A DNA stretch of 64,000 bases from JAXHLG01 sp034522495 (lineage in GTDB: Bacteria; Patescibacteriota; Minisyncoccia; Moranbacterales; DUUL01). The translations under genes and the position numbers were made by a program. Position 1 is the first letter of the stretch; the number at the start of each line of letters is the position of its first letter. The stretch lies in the NCBI GenBank assembly GCA_034522495.1, contig JAXHLG010000002.1:1-64000 (forward strand), in the 5' to 3' direction. This document shows, piece after piece, positions 16,487 to 25,439 of this stretch. The notes under the pieces were generated by a model. It saw only the letters and a list, made by a program, of their open reading frames with translations, was not told the DNA's origin and did no database searches.

Positions 16487-17620
16487 TTAACTTTTCAATT
16501 GCAAAAGACGCTCTTCTTCCCTTTCTAAAACCCACACATTGGCAACTGTCAATATAAACAAAACGGCAACCACGATTATCAAGCCGCTTTCTGTGAACAA
16601 GCTTCTCATTTTTTCCAAGAACTTGTTCTTTTCCGCTCCGGCCATGGCCGCAATTCTATTTTTGTCATCATCTTCGCCGTTCTTTGCTTCTTCTTTTTCA
16701 ACTACGTAATCGATATATTGCTCGCTTGGAATTTGGGCGGTTTGTTTGCTTCCATTTTCACTTTCTGCCTTAATTAAAACTCCGTCATTCTCCAAATCCA
16801 CATCTTCCAAGGTAACTAAATTCATATAAATGTTTTCCCTCAGTTTTTCCAATTCAAAATTATTATCGCCCACAACGGCTTGGACGGTTTGAGGATTTCC
16901 CTTCACTTCGGCAAACACCAGCATCTCATCTTCAAACTCTCCCTGCCAGGGCTGAACCGATGTTTGACCTATAATTACGCCTCCTTCATTACTATCCTCC
17001 TTTTCAGCTTGGTTTTCTTTCTGGCCTTCTTTGTTGTTATCGCTTTCTTCAAGCTGCTTTTCTTGACCATCTGTTTGGCTTTCTTCGCTTTGCTTGTTAA
17101 AACCGTTTACTACATCGCTGACTCGAGAAACATCCGAATTAAGTTTTTTGCCAAACATTTGCACTGCCACCTTTGTTTTCTTGTTGTCTATTATTCCATC
17201 TTTTACGGATACTCCCATCTCTTCATATTTTTCTGACATGATATTGTCTTTATGGGTGGGACTTTTCATCCAAGCGTCGTGAACCGCTTTGACGGTATTG
17301 AAATCCATTCCCAAATTTTCACCCGCGTACTTATATTGATAACCCGCTTTCTTAAACCAGTGCCAGGGATCCACTCCCTCCGGAGAAGTGTGGGCAAAAT
17401 AATCATTGCCCAGCATGTCCTGAGCTTTCATTCCCGCGGCTTTTGAAAGGGTTTTATTTTCCTTCAGCTGTTTCAGGCCCGCGCTCGCTCGCTCTTGGTT
17501 GACATAATCTATGATCTGCTTTTCCATATCTGCGTAATCGGCTTTGGCAAACCCGGCGGAAAATAGCACAAGGAAACTCAAGGAGAAAATTATTCTGTTT
17601 TTTATTTTTTGATTTTTCAT
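16487..17620 (-). CDS. Exported CAP-domain (SCP/PR1, YkwD-like) protein with C-terminal membrane anchor
   Basis: The protein has a signal peptide (MKNQKIKNRIIFSLSFLVLF...AGFAKA) followed by a CAP domain: IIDYVNQERASAGLKQL, AHTSPEGVDPWHW, YKYAGENLGMDF, WMKSPTHKDNIMSEKYEEMGV. The CAP cavity histidines (AHTS and PTHKDN) are kept. A Glu/Gln-rich linker leads to an Ig-like segment with VVGDNNFELEKL and VLIKAESENGSKQ, then a membrane helix near the end (LIIVVAVLFILTVANVWV). Bacterial CAP proteins are extracellular and mostly of unknown activity. The start at 17620 is preferred over the upstream in-frame start at 17701 because it opens the signal peptide. Confidence 0.88.
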   Translation of the reverse strand: MKNQKIKNRIIFSLSFLVLFSAGFAKADYADMEKQIIDYVNQERASAGLKQLKENKTLSKAAGMKAQDMLGNDYFAHTSPEGVDPWHWFKKAGYQYKYAGENLGMDFNTVKAVHDAWMKSPTHKDNIMSEKYEEMGVSVKDGIIDNKKTKVAVQMFGKKLNSDVSRVSDVVNGFNKQSEESQTDGQEKQLEESDNNKEGQKENQAEKEDSNEGGVIIGQTSVQPWQGEFEDEMLVFAEVKGNPQTVQAVVGDNNFELEKLRENIYMNLVTLEDVDLENDGVLIKAESENGSKQTAQIPSEQYIDYVVEKEEAKNGEDDDKNRIAAMAGAEKNKFLEKMRSLFTESGLIIVVAVLFILTVANVWVLEREEERLLQLKS

Positions 17621-17778
17621 TGATCTGTTTTTGAATATAAAAAGGCGGCTCACAAAAACTTGCGAACCACCTTCTAACTTGATTCTAGTCCCATTATACA
17701 CCCTATTTAATTATTTGTCAATAAGAGTTAAAAATTTTTTAGCCGTTATTAAAAAATATTTTATGCACGGGATGTATG

Positions 17779-17849
17779 CACGGGATGAGGGAATCGAACC
17801 CCCGACTACGGTTTTGGAGACCGTCGTTATACCACTTAACTAATCCCGC
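17779..17849 (-). tRNA. tRNA-Trp (anticodon CCA)
   Basis: The minus strand reads GCGGGAT at the 5' side and ATCCCGT at the 3' side, giving a G1-U72 wobble. The anticodon loop is CTCCAAA (CCA), the T arm is GGGGGTTCGATTCCCTC, and the discriminator is G as in other tRNA-Trp. CCA is not encoded. It lies downstream of secE-nusG-rplK; in many bacteria tRNA-Trp precedes that operon. Confidence 0.93.
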
Positions 17850-18111
17850 ATGGATATAATATTACAAAAAACAAAACAATTTGAAAAGCTAACCAGGATA
17901 GGGGAATCACCCCGCCTTCGCGAAGGGGGGGGGTGAAAAGCAGTGGTTTATTTGCCCCTCCTTTCGAGAAAGGATTGGGGCCATTAACCGACACCCGCGA
18001 ACTTAAATTACAAATTACAAATTACAAACAAATTACAATGCACAAATCTTGAAAACACAAAATTATGTTAACTTTGGTTTTTGCATTTAAATAGATTTTT
18101 CAAAATCTATT

Positions 18112-18175
18112 TAGGACCTGCCCCGCAATGCGGGGCAAATAAGGTAAAATATTTATATTTTTAAAGCGGTGCTTA
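18112..18175. repeat. Repeat family G, copy 2
   Basis: The unit reads GGACCTGCCCCGCAATGCGGGGCA, then AATAAGGTAAAATATTTATATTTT, then AAAGCGGTGC. It is almost identical to 57424-57493 inside the parS array and to part of 15880-15980. It abuts the rplK stop codon, and the CCCCGCAATGCGGGG hairpin may help end that transcript. The rest of 17850-18172 shows no gene. Confidence 0.7.
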
Positions 18176-18595
18176 CTCCACCTTTATCCCCATCGATCTG
18201 GCGGTGCCTTCCACGATTCTCATGGCTGCGTCAACCTCGTTGGCGTTCAAGTCCGGCATTTTCTTTTCGGCGATTTCCCTCACTTGATCCTTGCTTACTT
18301 TGCCGGCTTTTTCCGTCAAAGCATTTCCGGCGCCTTTTTCAATGCCGGCGGCCTTTTTTAAAAGTTCTGAAGCCGGCGGAGTCTTGAGCTTAAAGTCAAA
18401 ACTTCTGTCTTCATAAACACTAATTTCCACGGGAATAACCTCACCTTGCATCTCCTTGGTTTCTTCGTTGAATTTGGTGCAAAAATCTTGGATGTTCAAT
18501 CCGTGCTGGCCCAGCGCGGGACCCACCGGAGGAGCGGGATTGGCTTGGCCGGCTCTTATCTGAAGTTTGATAACGGTTTCTACTTTCTTCGACAT
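18173..18595 (-). CDS. rplK: 50S ribosomal protein L11
   Basis: The 140-residue protein is full length and carries the L11 N-terminal signature (QIRAGQANPAPPVGPALGQ, residues ~9-27) and the C-terminal RNA-binding domain (PPASELLKKAAGIEKG, then DLNANEVDAAMRIVEGTARSMG shortened here). It binds the GTPase-associated region of 23S rRNA. It follows nusG on the same strand with a gap of 63 bases. The usual next gene, rplA for L1, is not adjacent; tRNA-Trp is found instead. Confidence 0.97.
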   Translation of the reverse strand: MSKKVETVIKLQIRAGQANPAPPVGPALGQHGLNIQDFCTKFNEETKEMQGEVIPVEISVYEDRSFDFKLKTPPASELLKKAAGIEKGAGNALTEKAGKVSKDQVREIAEKKMPDLNANEVDAAMRIVEGTARSMGIKVE

Positions 18596-18658
18596 AAACT
18601 TACTTTACTAAATTGTTAAATAAACGACTTGTTTGTATGCTTAGATGTTTAAATGATA

Positions 18659-19204
18659 TTATATTTTCTTCACCTGCAAGAAATCCAGTTCTACGGGCGT
18701 TTCACGTCCAAAGATGTTTACCAGCACGGTAACTTTGCCCCTTTCTTTGTCCACCGCGTTAATCTTGCAATCAAAGCCCTTGAAAGGCCCGTCCACCACT
18801 TTGACCATTTCTCCTTCTTGGACATCGATATTGTATTTAGGCTGATCTTTTTCCGATCTTTTTCTTATAATTCCAATTTCTTCCGGATCCACCGGAGTCG
18901 GCGTGGTTCCCAAGCCGATAAAGCCGGTTACGTTGGGGGTGTTTCTAACTACATACCAAGAATCATCCGTCACGATCATATCCACTAGAACGTATCCCGG
19001 GAAGATTTTTTCCTCAATGGTGTATCTTTTGCCGTTTTTTATCTTGATTTTTTTCTCCTTGGGCACCATCACATCGAAGATCTTATCCTTAACGCCCATA
19101 GACTCTATCCGCTGCCTCAAATTTCTGGCTACATTGTCTTCATATCCGCTGTAAGTATGCAACACATACCAAGACCTTCCGTGATGTTGAGTTTGTTTTG
19201 CCAT
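18659..19204 (-). CDS. nusG: Transcription termination/antitermination protein NusG
   Basis: The 181-residue protein has the NGN domain (WYVLHTYSGYEDNVARNL at the start, PGYVLVDMIVTDDSWYVVRN mid-domain) and a C-terminal KOW domain (GEMVKVVDGPFKGFDCKI). It binds RNA polymerase and couples it to Rho or to the ribosome. The standard secE-nusG-rplK order is kept. There is no large insertion and the length is normal. Confidence 0.97.
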   Translation of the reverse strand: MAKQTQHHGRSWYVLHTYSGYEDNVARNLRQRIESMGVKDKIFDVMVPKEKKIKIKNGKRYTIEEKIFPGYVLVDMIVTDDSWYVVRNTPNVTGFIGLGTTPTPVDPEEIGIIRKRSEKDQPKYNIDVQEGEMVKVVDGPFKGFDCKINAVDKERGKVTVLVNIFGRETPVELDFLQVKKI

Positions 19205-19247
19205 ATATTAAAAATTAGAAATTAAGCCTCAATTTCCTTTAAAAAAA

Positions 19248-19433
19248 TTATTCGAATATAAATTTATCAATCAGAGTAGAGAAAAACAAGTCCAAAAAAC
19301 CCAAAAAGGCTGCCACCACCAAGCTAACCGCTATCACAATCAAAGTGTACCGGATAGTTTGCTCTCGACTGGGCCAGCTGACCTTTTTCAGTTCTTCTTT
19401 CGCTTGTTTAATAAAAACAATGGCTTTTTGCAT
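19248..19433 (-). CDS. secE: Preprotein translocase subunit SecE
   Basis: The ~61-residue protein has the single-helix SecE layout: an amphipathic segment (FIKQAKEELKKVSWPSREQ) and one membrane helix (LIVIAVSLVVAAFLGFLDLFF). It is a component of the SecYEG channel. The start is placed at the ATG at 19433, preceded by AGGCGAA as a plausible ribosome-binding site. A longer in-frame reading from 19592 adds 53 residues with no SecE character and is unlikely. It is the first gene of secE-nusG-rplK. Confidence 0.93.
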   Translation of the reverse strand: MQKAIVFIKQAKEELKKVSWPSREQTIRYTLIVIAVSLVVAAFLGFLDLFFSTLIDKFIFE

Positions 19434-19756
19434 TTCGCCTATTAATAATAAATGCCTTAAAATGAAACCTTTGCTTCCGGATTTAAAAACAGCCTTTCCG
19501 GCCATTTTCAACATCATATAAATTTTACAGTCAATTTTGAAAATTGTCAAATGGAAAGTCATTCTAACATTTAAACATTTAAACAAACGCAAAACAACAA
19601 CTACTTTGAAATTTGAAGCAGGAAGGAGTTATTTGTGATTATTTGAAAAACTTTCGTGGTCATTGTCGTGGCCACGACATATTTTTTGCCCCCAATCCCT
19701 TCTTTTTTTGTTGTTTACCAACCTCAAAATAAGTGCTAAACTTAGAATATAGAAAA

Positions 19757-19907
19757 GAAGCCACTGAAGAATTGACTATTTTGATATTTTTGTCATTCTG
19801 ATGAAAATCAGAATCTCTTTACGAAGCCTTTTTCTGGTAATCATTAGATTCTGAATCCCGCCAAAGGCGGACACGGCAAGTTCAGAATGACATTCTTCAG
19901 TGGTTTC
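19757..19907. repeat. MITE-like repeat family F, copy 2
   Basis: The inverted ends are GAAGCCACTGAAGAATT and AATGACATTCTTCAGTGGTTTC (last 16 bases complementary to the left end of copy 1). It is the reverse of the element at 14494-14623 with about 20 extra bases (CCCGCCAAAGGCGGACACGG) forming a small hairpin. The rest of 19593-19937 holds no gene. Confidence 0.72.
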
Positions 19908-19937
19908 AGAAAAGGTTAATTTTAAAATAAACAAACT

Positions 19938-20441
19938 ATGGGTGTTTTTTTGTTGGTTTACATAAGCCTGGGGTTGATCGGACTGTTGTTGGTTTGGATT
20001 GTTTTGCTGCAGATGAAGATTTCGGGAATCAGAAAAAACCAAGAGATTTTGTTCAATGGAAAAAAGGCTAAGGATTTGGAAAAGATTATCTTGGAAAACA
20101 AAAATAATATTAAAAAAATATCGGATGAGACCGAGGATTTGTATAGCATTACCTCTAAAATCAACCAGCACTCGCTCAAAAGCATCCACAAAATGGGCTT
20201 AATAAGATTCAATCCCTTTAGGGAAATCGGAGGCGACCAAAGTTTTTCGCTGGCTTTGCTGGATGATGAGGACACCGGGGCGGTGCTTTCCTCTCTTTAT
20301 TCCAGAGAAGGAGTAAGGATTTACGCCAAATCCGTCCAAAAAGGCCAACCCGTCAAATATCCTTTGACAGAAGAAGAAAAACAAGCTATTTCCATTGCTT
20401 CTATTGATAAAAACAATCAGAAAATCAGAAAAAACGTCTGA
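19938..20441 (+). CDS. DUF4446 family membrane-anchored protein
   Basis: The 167-residue protein has one N-terminal membrane helix (LLVYISLGLIGLLLVWIVLL), a coiled-coil linker (IILENKNNIKKISDETEDL) and a C-terminal domain with the DUF4446 signature: IRFNPFREIGGDQSFSLALL, SLYSREGVRIYAKSV and PLTEEEKQAI. The family is widespread in Firmicutes and Patescibacteria, and its function is unknown. In Firmicutes it is often encoded near parB and dnaA genes, which is of interest given the parS array later in this window, though it is not adjacent here. Confidence 0.88.
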   Translation: MGVFLLVYISLGLIGLLLVWIVLLQMKISGIRKNQEILFNGKKAKDLEKIILENKNNIKKISDETEDLYSITSKINQHSLKSIHKMGLIRFNPFREIGGDQSFSLALLDDEDTGAVLSSLYSREGVRIYAKSVQKGQPVKYPLTEEEKQAISIASIDKNNQKIRKNV

Positions 20442-20460
20442 GTTGGAAAATCATGCAATT

Positions 20461-20498
20461 CAAGGTTCAACCTTCGGCTAGCCGAAGGTTGAACCTTG
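20461..20498. repeat. Perfect 18-bp-stem palindrome after the DUF4446 gene
   Basis: CAAGGTTCAACCTTCGGC is followed by TA and then its exact reverse complement. There is no T run, so it is not a classical terminator, although it would form a very stable RNA hairpin just after the stop codon. Confidence 0.7.
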
Positions 20499-20605
20499 GT
20501 ATTACTCCAGTCAAAAAGTCGGGGAAACATCTAAAGCCTGGTAGCATGTTAAAATGACAATAAAGCAATAGGATAAAATGTTAACATGATGATGAAACAA
20601 CAGTA

Positions 20606-20905
20606 GGAATTACGTGCTTGCCTCTTTATTGCCTAAAAAAAAGAGAGTAAAGCAAGGTTTGGTTTTTGCATTCAATCGAAAAAATATTTTAGAAGCAAAA
20701 AGGGTTTTCTATTAAAAATATCTTATCGTATAGGAATTTCAAAAAATCCTATACATTGCTGATTTCACGCGGATTATCACGCGGATTTACGCGGGATGCT
20801 AAATGTGCGAAGCTTAATCTAACAAGCCTGAGAGGCAAGTGCGCATAAAACCAAGCCTTGCTTTGCTCTCGGCATTGCCAGGGAGTAATCGCGTAATTTC
20901 TAAAC
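20606..20905. repeat. Repeat cluster: family D (20606-20715, 20819-20905) and family C copy 1 (20728-20818)
   Basis: Family D segments contain CAAGGTTTGGTTTTTGCATT and ACCAAGCCTTGCTTTGCTCT, matching inverted segments at 58081-58460. Family C starts with the hairpin GTATAGGAATTTC / AAAAAATCCTATAC and runs to AAGCTTAAT; other copies are at 51797-51919, 56571-56695 and 57113-57237. ATTCA at 20670-20674 corresponds to the site where a MITE is inserted in the 58-kb copy. No gene is seen in 20499-20957. Confidence 0.65.
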
Positions 20906-20957
20906 AGGATAATATGATAATAAGATAACATGTTAACATGATAACATGAACTCCCCT

Positions 20958-20986
20958 TTGACTTTTTCCCAAATCTATAGTATAAA
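20958..20986 (+). promoter_or_regulatory. Probable sigma-70-type promoter of infB
   Basis: TTGACT at 20958-20963 is followed, after a 17-base spacer, by TATAAA at 20981-20986. The box sequences and spacing are near consensus, and the predicted start lies shortly upstream of the infB start codon. Confidence 0.7.
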
Positions 20987-21013
20987 AGTAAGATAAGCAT
21001 TTATTGAAATATT

Positions 21014-22813
21014 TTGAGCGGACAAAATTCCAAAAATCAAGCTATTCCCATTCCAAACCAATTGACCGTAAAGGAACTTGCCAAAAGGTTGCAGGCCGAT
21101 GTTCCGGAGATTATAAAAAAATTGATGGAAAACGGCATAATGGCAAGCATTAATGATACCGTTGACTACGACACTTCCTACATTGTAGCCGAGGAACTGG
21201 GTTTTCAAATAGAGCCGGAAGAACTCACCAGCACTGAAGAAGTTTTAACTTTGGAAAAATTGCAGAAAATCCTCCGCCTGGAAGAAGAAAACAAAGAAAA
21301 TCTAAAGAAAAGGCCGCCCATAATCACCGTGCTGGGGCACGTAGACCACGGCAAAACCACTCTGCTGGATACATTAAAAAAAACCCGTATCGCCGAAAAA
21401 GAGTCCGGCGGAATCACTCAGCACACCAGCGCCTACCAAGTAAAAAAGAAAGGCGAACTGATCACTTTCATTGACACGCCCGGCCATGAGGCCTTCCAGG
21501 GGATGAGAGAAAGGGGCGCCACTGTAGCTGATATAGCTATTCTGGTAGTGGCCGCCGATGACGGAGTAAAACCTCAAACGGAAGAAGTGGTAAAATTCCT
21601 TTTGGAAAACAACATTCCAACCATAGTAGCCATTAATAAAGTAGATAAGCCAGAGGCCAAACCGGCAAAAGTAAAACAGGAACTGGCCGAACACGGTCTT
21701 TATCTGGAAGGATACGGCGGCGAAGTGCCTTTTGTGGAGATTTCGGCTAAACAAAACACCGGTTTGGACGAACTACTGGACTCTGTTTTGTTCCTGGACG
21801 AATATTACGACTTTCGCGCCAATCCGGCCCGGAACGCGCTAGGTATAATTTTAGAATCCCATAAAGACTCCCACAAGGGTCCGATTACCACCGCCCTAAT
21901 CAAAACCGGGACTTTGAAAGTAGGCCAGGATATAATTATAGGAAAAATTGTCGGCCGCGCTCGAAAACTGGAAGATTATTCGGGAAAATCAATTGAGCAA
22001 GCTATTCCCTCCACGCCGGTAACAATTCTCGGCCTACCCAAGGCTCCTCAAAGCAACGACATTCTTCAAGTAGAGGAAAATCAAGAAAAGTTAAGAAGAT
22101 TCAGCAAAGATCTAAAAAGAGGAGTCTCGACAATGAATCACACTGCCGGCGAGATGCAGTCCGGCGATTTATTAAAAACCATCAATGAAACCAAGAAAAA
22201 GCGCCTTTCGATTGTTTTAAAAGCCGACGTTCGAGGCACCTTGGAGGCAATTGAACAGATTATACAGACCATAGACTCTCAAGAGATTAACGTTGAATTT
22301 GTAGATAAAGGAGTGGGATCCATCACGGAAACCGACGTAAAAATGGCTCAAACAGGGAATGCCATCATCTATGGATTCAATGTCAACCCCACGCCGGTAG
22401 CCAGCCGCATAAAAGAAGACACCGGGGTAAAAATAAAAGTATTCAATGTGATTTATGAGCTAATTGAAGATGTTAAAAATGAGATGTCTGAATTGCTAGA
22501 ACCGGAAATCAAGAGAACCGATCTGGGAAAGCTCAAAGTGCTGGCCGTCTTCAAGTCGGTCAAAAACGGCATGGTAGTGGGAGGCAAAGTTATCAGCGGA
22601 AAAATGGTTAAAGGAGAAAATCTGGAAATAGTCAGGGAAAGCGAAGCTGTCGGAGTAGGCAAAATGAGCCAGCTTCAGCAAAACAAAGAAGACGTCCGCG
22701 AAGTCAAAGAAGGCTTGGAATGCGGCGTTTCTTTTGAAGGCAAAGGAAAAATTCAAGAAGGAGATACCTTGATTTGCTACAAGGAAGAAGAAATCAAGAA
22801 GAAGATTAAATAA
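21014..22813 (+). CDS. infB: Translation initiation factor IF-2
   Basis: The 599-residue factor brings initiator tRNA to the ribosome using GTP. It has a short N-terminal region with one IF2_N module (LTVKELAKRLQADVPEIIKKL), a GTPase domain (G1 GHVDHGKTT at 108-116, FIDTPGHEAF, NKVD), then the beta-barrel and C-terminal initiator-tRNA-binding domains. The long N-terminal extension seen in E. coli is absent, as is common in reduced genomes. The start is TTG; a near-consensus promoter lies directly upstream. The usual nusA and rbfA neighbours are not here. Confidence 0.96.
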   Translation: MSGQNSKNQAIPIPNQLTVKELAKRLQADVPEIIKKLMENGIMASINDTVDYDTSYIVAEELGFQIEPEELTSTEEVLTLEKLQKILRLEEENKENLKKRPPIITVLGHVDHGKTTLLDTLKKTRIAEKESGGITQHTSAYQVKKKGELITFIDTPGHEAFQGMRERGATVADIAILVVAADDGVKPQTEEVVKFLLENNIPTIVAINKVDKPEAKPAKVKQELAEHGLYLEGYGGEVPFVEISAKQNTGLDELLDSVLFLDEYYDFRANPARNALGIILESHKDSHKGPITTALIKTGTLKVGQDIIIGKIVGRARKLEDYSGKSIEQAIPSTPVTILGLPKAPQSNDILQVEENQEKLRRFSKDLKRGVSTMNHTAGEMQSGDLLKTINETKKKRLSIVLKADVRGTLEAIEQIIQTIDSQEINVEFVDKGVGSITETDVKMAQTGNAIIYGFNVNPTPVASRIKEDTGVKIKVFNVIYELIEDVKNEMSELLEPEIKRTDLGKLKVLAVFKSVKNGMVVGGKVISGKMVKGENLEIVRESEAVGVGKMSQLQQNKEDVREVKEGLECGVSFEGKGKIQEGDTLICYKEEEIKKKIK

Positions 22814-22897
22814 AGTCCATTGTTAAATTGCTCTATTGTTGATTGTTAATGTATAAAAGCTTTTGTGGTAAGCAAAGAGGTTTTAGAAATTGTTTTA

Positions 22898-23689
22898 TTA
22901 TAGAGGAAGATTAAAAAAATTTACCGCGTTTTTGGTGGTTTGAAGCTCTATGTCCTTGAAGGGCATTTTTTTTATATCAGCAATTCTTTTTATTACATAT
23001 CTAACAAAAAGGGGCTCGTTCCTTTTTCCTCTCATGGGAACAGGAGCCAAAAAAGGACAGTCGGTTTCCGCCATCATCCTGTCTAGAGGGGTTTTTTCCA
23101 CGGTTTTTGCCAGCTCGTTGCTATCCTTAACAAAAGTGATATTGCCCGTAAAAGAAACCATTAGATTAGGCAGCTCTAAAAAGCTGTGAAGCTGCTCCCT
23201 GTTTCCGCTAAAGCAATGCACTACCATTTTCATATTTCTGTATTTTTTGTCATTTATTATCTCTAAAAGGTCTTCATAGGCCTTCCTGCAATGAATGATG
23301 AGTGGCAAATGAGTGTCTCGAGCCAGCTCCAACTGCATCTGGAAAAGCTTTTTTTGAAACTTCTTTTCCTTCGTGTCGCTCATCCTGAAATAATCCAGCC
23401 CGGTTTCTCCGATAGCTACAATTTTTAGCTTTTCCATGTCTATATTTCTTCGCAAATACTCTTTCGCTTTAACCAAATCAAAACTTTCGCCCGCCTCGTG
23501 AGGATGAAACCCAAGAGAAGCATAAACAAACTGATGTTCCAGTGCTAGCGCCAGCGTCTTTTTATTTCTTTCCCAATCTACACCGACGTTCACCACGGTG
23601 TCTCCGTAAAAACGAAAAAATCGCTTCAGCACTTTCTCGCGGCTGAGATCAAACTGCTCAAAGTCAAGATGGGCGTGGGTGTCAATCAT
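22898..23689 (-). CDS. tatD: TatD family metal-dependent DNase
   Basis: The 263-residue TIM-barrel hydrolase carries the family metal ligands: DTHAHLD at the start, IGETGLDYF (~94-102), LIIHCRKA, VHCFSG and AETDCPFLAP with the final aspartate. TatD enzymes are cytoplasmic 3'-5' exonucleases or DNases with a role in DNA repair and RNA quality control. The gene follows metG on the same strand by 77 bases, the common metG-tatD pairing, so the two are probably co-transcribed. It converges on infB. Confidence 0.94.
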   Translation of the reverse strand: MIDTHAHLDFEQFDLSREKVLKRFFRFYGDTVVNVGVDWERNKKTLALALEHQFVYASLGFHPHEAGESFDLVKAKEYLRRNIDMEKLKIVAIGETGLDYFRMSDTKEKKFQKKLFQMQLELARDTHLPLIIHCRKAYEDLLEIINDKKYRNMKMVVHCFSGNREQLHSFLELPNLMVSFTGNITFVKDSNELAKTVEKTPLDRMMAETDCPFLAPVPMRGKRNEPLFVRYVIKRIADIKKMPFKDIELQTTKNAVNFFNLPL

Positions 23690-23766
23690 TGATTAGTATC
23701 AAGTATTATGAAGTATGTATTATGCGTTATAAACAAAGAGAAGTCTTTTAGCCGTACTAGCTGAAA

Positions 23767-25224
23767 TCACATCTTTTCAATGCGGGGAAAAAGGGGTTCG
23801 GGTTGGCGGGTTTTTATCATTTTTTTCATTTTTTCGGAGGTTTCCGGCATAAACGGCTCAAGCCTTTCAGCTATAAGCCAGAGGCTTTCCATCAAGGCAA
23901 GCATTGTCTCTTCAAATTTATCGTAGTCGGTTTTAACCAGCTCCCAAGGCCTGGTTTTTTCAATATCTTTGTCATATACGGATATTTTCTCCCGGATGTC
24001 CAGCAAAACCTGCTCTGTTCTCCCTTGCTCAAGATAATCATTGTACTCTCCCCAAAGATTCTTTTGCTTGTTCTCCGGACCGCTCTTGATTCTTTTTTGA
24101 ATTTCGCTGTCTTCCAAATCAATCTTTTTGCTTAAATTGACAACCCTGGAAAAAATGTTGCCGATTCCGTTGGCCAATTCGGCGTTGTATTTGGAAATCA
24201 TTTTTTCCTCCGTCAAGTCGAAGTCTTCCCCGAAATTTGCCATGCTCAAAAGCAAATAGCGAGTTCCGTCCGCTCCGAATTTATCCAACATTTCCTCCGG
24301 CGCAACCACATTGCCCAGGCTTTTGCTCATTTTTTGCCCGCCGGAGGTGATAAAGCCGTTGATATAAATTTTTTCCGAGTTCGGCAAGCCGGCCGATATC
24401 AGCATAGCCTGCCACATAGCCGACTGCTGGCGAAGATTATCCTTGCCGGCAATCTGCGCTCCCGGCCACCACTTTTGAAAAGTTTCCCCGTCTTCCGGCC
24501 ACCCCAGAACGGAAATGTAATTCACCAAAGCATCGAACCACACATACATAACATGATCCTCATCATCCGGCACGGGAACGCCCCAGGGCATTTTTTTCTT
24601 CAACCTGGAAACACTGAAGTCTTGAAGGCCCTTTTCGGCAAAATGTTTGATCTCTTTGAGCCGTTTGGCGGGTTTTACGAATTCCGGATTTTTTTCATAA
24701 AGCTCCAGTAGCTTTTCTTGGTAGTTGGAGAATTTAAAAAAGTAGTTTTCTTCTTCGATTATCTCCAAGTCCCTGTCCGGATGAAGCGGGCATCTGCCTT
24801 CTTCATTCAGCTCGGAATCGGTTTTTTCCAATTCACAGCCCACGCAGTATTTGATTTTATACTTGGCTTTGTATATATCGCCGCTTTCTTTGCATTTCAT
24901 CCAGAACGCCTGAGCGGCTTTCATGTGATTCTCATCGGTGGTTCTGACGAAATTGTCCCAGCTGAGATTCAAGAGGTTTTTCATCTCTTTAAATTTTTTC
25001 ACCTGCTCATCACAGAACTCCTGCGGATCGACGCCCTTTTCCGTGGCTTTTTGGGCAATTTTCTGGCCATGCTCGTCCGTCCCGGTGTTGAAAAAAACTT
25101 CTTTGCCCAGCAACCTGTTGAATCGGGCCAGCACATCAGCGCGGATCGCTTCAGAGGCAAAACCGATATGCGGGCTGGAATTGACATATGGCAGAGTGGT
25201 GGTTATGTAATAATGCTTTTTCAT
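23767..25224 (-). CDS. metG: Methionyl-tRNA synthetase
   Basis: The 485-residue class I synthetase charges tRNA-Met. The HIGH-type motif is HIGF (residues 19-22) and the KMSKS loop is KMSKSLGN (~298-305). A zinc-binding insertion carries CVGC at 127-130 and CPLH at 145-148. The catalytic domain has GKDNLRQQSAMWQAML in place of the usual GKDIIRFHA-type stretch, which may be lineage specific. There is no C-terminal tRNA-binding EMAP-like domain, so this is the short form. It is the first gene of the metG-tatD pair. Confidence 0.95.
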   Translation of the reverse strand: MKKHYYITTTLPYVNSSPHIGFASEAIRADVLARFNRLLGKEVFFNTGTDEHGQKIAQKATEKGVDPQEFCDEQVKKFKEMKNLLNLSWDNFVRTTDENHMKAAQAFWMKCKESGDIYKAKYKIKYCVGCELEKTDSELNEEGRCPLHPDRDLEIIEEENYFFKFSNYQEKLLELYEKNPEFVKPAKRLKEIKHFAEKGLQDFSVSRLKKKMPWGVPVPDDEDHVMYVWFDALVNYISVLGWPEDGETFQKWWPGAQIAGKDNLRQQSAMWQAMLISAGLPNSEKIYINGFITSGGQKMSKSLGNVVAPEEMLDKFGADGTRYLLLSMANFGEDFDLTEEKMISKYNAELANGIGNIFSRVVNLSKKIDLEDSEIQKRIKSGPENKQKNLWGEYNDYLEQGRTEQVLLDIREKISVYDKDIEKTRPWELVKTDYDKFEETMLALMESLWLIAERLEPFMPETSEKMKKMIKTRQPEPLFPRIEKM

Positions 25225-25439
25225 AAATATCTTTACTTTACAAACTTATCACCCCGAGATTAATATTCTTTAGATGAATCAATTTACATCAATTTTAGCA
25301 TAGTCACTGGTCACTAAACTAATCTATTTCTCTTAACAATAGACCAATTTAACAATGGAACAATGCTTCTCACTTCTCAATTTTCAATTTCCAATCCCCT
25401 CTTCCCACACCTCGCATCCAGCATCTCGCCTCCCGCTTG

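Noticed and set aside
19434..19592. Extended N-terminus of SecE
   Set aside because: The extra 53 residues have no SecE features, and a good ribosome-binding site precedes the internal ATG at 19433.
20461..20498. Intrinsic terminator after the DUF4446 gene
   Set aside because: The stem is perfect but no T run follows on either side, so it is listed as a palindrome only.
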